Source: an uncultured Eubacteriales bacterium (lineage in GTDB: Bacteria; Bacillota; Clostridia; Oscillospirales; Acutalibacteraceae). Taken from it: a stretch of 25,074 nucleotides of DNA. Positions 23,142-25,074 of this stretch are shown one piece after another; positions within the stretch are counted from its first letter, which is position 1; each line of letters opens with the position of its first letter. The notes under the pieces are model-generated. The model did no database searches, was not told the DNA's origin, and worked only from the letters and a program-made list of their open reading frames with translations. The stretch covers positions 1 to 25,074 of the forward strand of contig OMRJ01000149.1 in the NCBI GenBank assembly GCA_900313475.1, read 5' to 3'. A program made the position numbers and the translations under genes.

Positions 23142-24734
23142 ATGTGTAAAAAAGTTTTATCGGTCATTTTATGTATGTGTATGCTCTTCGGCTTGTGTGC
23201 CGTTCCGTCTTTTGCAGCGGATGTCTGCGACTGCGACGAGCTGCCTATTGTCTATGTTCGCGGTCGTTCGACCGTATACAAGGATAAATACACTCGCGAA
23301 GTCGATCTTCCGGATATTTCCGATGAGGAGATCAAAAACCGCATCAAGCCTATGCTGTCTCTGCTTGCAAAGGGGTATTTTTCGGGTGACTACACGGAAT
23401 ACGGCAATGCGCTTGCCAATGCATTCAAGGAGCTTTATGCCGATTTTTCGCCCGATTCAAAGGGAAATTTTCCCGGCAATTCGGGAAATTACTATGATCC
23501 CGCGTGGTCTTACCGTGATATCCACCGCAATATACCGGCGGAGGGGGATTACGAGGGCGCGACGCGGCATCTGATGGAATATACGTTTGAATACGATTTC
23601 CGTTCTTCCCCGTGGGATATCGCGGACGATCTTTTAGAATATATAACAAATATCAAGAGGATAACGGGGCATTCGCGTATAAACGTTGTTGCGCGGTGTC
23701 TCGGCTCATGCATTGCGTCGGCGTATTTTGCAAAATACGGCTGGTCGGACGTAAATTCGGTGGTGATGTATAATCCTACCTGTAACGGTACTATTGTAAC
23801 GAATGCGCTGTTTACGGGTAATCTCGCTCTTAATGTCGATTCGGTGAATTATTTTGTCAATCAGAATGTCGAAACGGACGACACTCTTTACAAATTTCTG
23901 ATATCGTCGCTTGATATGCTTAATTCCGTATACGGTCTGCGACTCACCGCAGCCGCGCTCTCATCCGAAGTCAACAAGATAGCGGCTGTCTGCGCTCCCG
24001 CCTGCACACGCGCCTCCTACGGCACGATGGGAGGTTACTGGGCAATGGTCGGTCCCGAATACTATGAGAAGGCGCGTGCATATGTGTTCCCCGGTGAATA
24101 TGCGGAGGAATATAAAGCAATAATCGAGAAAACAGATCTCTATTATTATAATGTTGCCGCAAAGCTGCCCGAAATATTCAAGGCGATGGCTGCGGACGGC
24201 GTTAACATGAAATTTATTGCGAAATACGGCTTGCAGGCTTATCCGCTTTCGGACGAGGCGCAGGAGCAGAGCGACATGATAATATCCGTCCGTCAGCAGA
24301 CCTTCGGCGCATCCTCCGCCAGGATGGGAAAGAAATTCTCTTATTTTTATTTGAGGGAAGCAAAGAAAAACGGCACCGACAAATATATCTCCGCCGATAA
24401 GACGGTGGACTGCTCGACGGCGCTTTTCCCCGATTCAACGTGGTTAATTAAAGATTTTACGCACAACAGCTTCCCGCCGGTGGTTGATGTAATGATTCTG
24501 AAGCTTCTCGAAAACGGCGGCAGAACCGAGGTGCGGGATAACGAGAGCTATCCGCAGTATCTTGTGATAAACAAAGAAGCGGACACCCTCACTCCTCTTA
24601 CAGCCGAAAATCCCGGCTCACAGGTCAACGACGGCTTTGCGGCTGCGCTGATGACGTACCTGTCGAATTTTATGGAGATACTAATGAAGGTGCTTGATGT
24701 CATAACCGGAATTTTTGATGTGATTAAGGCATAA
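23142..24734 (+). CDS. secreted LCAT/lipase-like alpha/beta-hydrolase with Cys at the nucleophile position, copy B
   Basis: Paralogue of the gene at 18091; 530 residues. The signal peptide ends near Ala25 (SFA/A), and Cys-Asp-Cys at 29-31 again starts at the fourth mature residue. PIVYVRGR, FEYDFRSSPWDIADDLLEYI, TGHSRINVVARCLGS (Cys186 at the nucleophile elbow), SADKTVDCSTALFPDSTWLI (Asp419) and FTHNSFP (His441) line up with copy A. Both copies share NE-x-YPQYL near the C-terminus and finish with an amphipathic, hydrophobic helix. ATG 23142 follows GGAGGA at five bases; the longer frame back to 23016 crosses the promoter and was not used. It stands alone on its transcript with a terminator behind it. 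The function is unknown; a lipase, acyltransferase or thioesterase-type activity is possible. Confidence 0.7.
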   Translation: MCKKVLSVILCMCMLFGLCAVPSFAADVCDCDELPIVYVRGRSTVYKDKYTREVDLPDISDEEIKNRIKPMLSLLAKGYFSGDYTEYGNALANAFKELYADFSPDSKGNFPGNSGNYYDPAWSYRDIHRNIPAEGDYEGATRHLMEYTFEYDFRSSPWDIADDLLEYITNIKRITGHSRINVVARCLGSCIASAYFAKYGWSDVNSVVMYNPTCNGTIVTNALFTGNLALNVDSVNYFVNQNVETDDTLYKFLISSLDMLNSVYGLRLTAAALSSEVNKIAAVCAPACTRASYGTMGGYWAMVGPEYYEKARAYVFPGEYAEEYKAIIEKTDLYYYNVAAKLPEIFKAMAADGVNMKFIAKYGLQAYPLSDEAQEQSDMIISVRQQTFGASSARMGKKFSYFYLREAKKNGTDKYISADKTVDCSTALFPDSTWLIKDFTHNSFPPVVDVMILKLLENGGRTEVRDNESYPQYLVINKEADTLTPLTAENPGSQVNDGFAAALMTYLSNFMEILMKVLDVITGIFDVIKA

Positions 24735-24757
24735 GCAGGTCAATCGAAAATACATAA

Positions 24758-24795
24758 AAATGAGCCGACGGTTTGCGCCGCCGGCTTCATTGTAT
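24758..24795. terminator. hairpin terminator between hydrolase B and murA
   Basis: ATGAGCCG and CGGCTTCAT pair with one bulged base, and the stem continues as CGG/CCG around TTTGCG, flanked by A-rich sequence on the left and T-rich sequence on the right. It lies between convergent genes and can act in both directions. Confidence 0.7.
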
Positions 24796-24805
24796 TTATA
24801 TGTTA

Positions 24806-25074
24806 TTATGCGCGCTTTGTGATTTTCATCGGCGTTTGCGGAACATCAACACGTGCAATCTGCGCACCCACTGCGGTGAGCTTGCGAACAACGTCTTCGT
24901 ATCCTCTGTCAATGTGGATTATGTCTTCTATTTCGGTCGTTCCCTTTGCGCAAAGTCCGGCTATTATCATTGCCGCGCCTGCTCGAAGGTCATCAGCTTT
25001 AACCGGGGCGCCCTTAAGCTCCGCGCTGCCCTGAACAATGGCGGCTTTGCCTTCTATCTGTATCTGTGCGCCCA
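24806..25074 (-). CDS. murA: UDP-N-acetylglucosamine 1-carboxyvinyltransferase, C-terminal part (runs off right edge)
   Basis: MurA performs the first committed step of peptidoglycan synthesis, adding enolpyruvate from PEP to UDP-GlcNAc in the cytoplasm. About 89 C-terminal residues are visible. They show the family ending GAPVKADDLRAGAAMIIAGL, then TTEIEDIIHIDRGYED, the terminal LTAVGAQIARV and a short basic tail ending KRA. The DLRAG and IDRGYE segments are characteristic. The catalytic Cys region lies outside the window. The stop is at 24806-24808, facing hydrolase B, with a shared terminator between them. Low-GC Gram-positives often have two MurA paralogues, and which one this is cannot be told from the fragment. 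Confidence 0.93.
   Translation of the reverse strand, partial: GAQIQIEGKAAIVQGSAELKGAPVKADDLRAGAAMIIAGLCAKGTTEIEDIIHIDRGYEDVVRKLTAVGAQIARVDVPQTPMKITKRA

Overview
The window looks like a chromosomal segment of an anaerobic, low-to-mid GC Gram-positive bacterium of the Clostridia, probably a gut or fermentative Oscillospirales-like lineage. The case rests on an Rnf accessory cluster, two class B sortases, a SpoIID/LytB protein carrying dockerin-type repeats, meso-diaminopimelate dehydrogenase, TTG starts behind strong GGAGG ribosome binding sites, and sigma-A-like promoters. The placement is inferred from gene content; no rRNA gene is present to confirm it. No tRNA, CRISPR array, insertion sequence or phage gene was seen.

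Layout. (1) 1-2582, minus strand: lipoprotein ApbE, a NusG-domain-II protein, a Gx-transporter-type membrane protein and the N-terminal part of RnfC. This is the front of an rnf (ion-pumping ferredoxin:NAD oxidoreductase) operon. (2) 2807-10832, plus strand: sortase B, a second sortase B with a roughly 490-residue cytoplasmic region, a membrane-anchored CinA-like protein, a secreted SpoIID-like protein with dockerin repeats and permuted motif order, GTP cyclohydrolase I (folE), and meso-DAP dehydrogenase (ddh). Most of these concern the peptidoglycan or cell surface. (3) 10866-17819, minus strand: one 2317-residue cyclic beta-1,2-glucan synthase-type protein (GT84, cyclisation domain, GH94). 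Its Shine-Dalgarno can be masked by a hairpin. (4) 18091-24734: two secreted paralogues of an LCAT/lipase-like alpha/beta-hydrolase, both with Cys where the nucleophile Ser is expected. They flank a minus-strand LacZ-type beta-galactosidase. (5) 24806 to the right edge, minus strand: the C-terminal part of MurA.

How the genes may work together. In DAP-type walls, class B sortases join surface proteins to peptidoglycan stem peptides. SpoIID-family proteins cleave glycan strands, and Ddh supplies meso-DAP. The plus-strand operon therefore reads as a cell-envelope module containing two unexplained parts: the tethered CinA-like protein and the giant cytoplasmic arm of the second sortase. The best candidates for something undescribed are (a) the CinA-like membrane protein in a sortase operon, (b) the permuted SpoIID protein, and (c) the paired Cys-nucleophile secreted hydrolases. 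All function statements come from reading motifs by eye; no database search was run.
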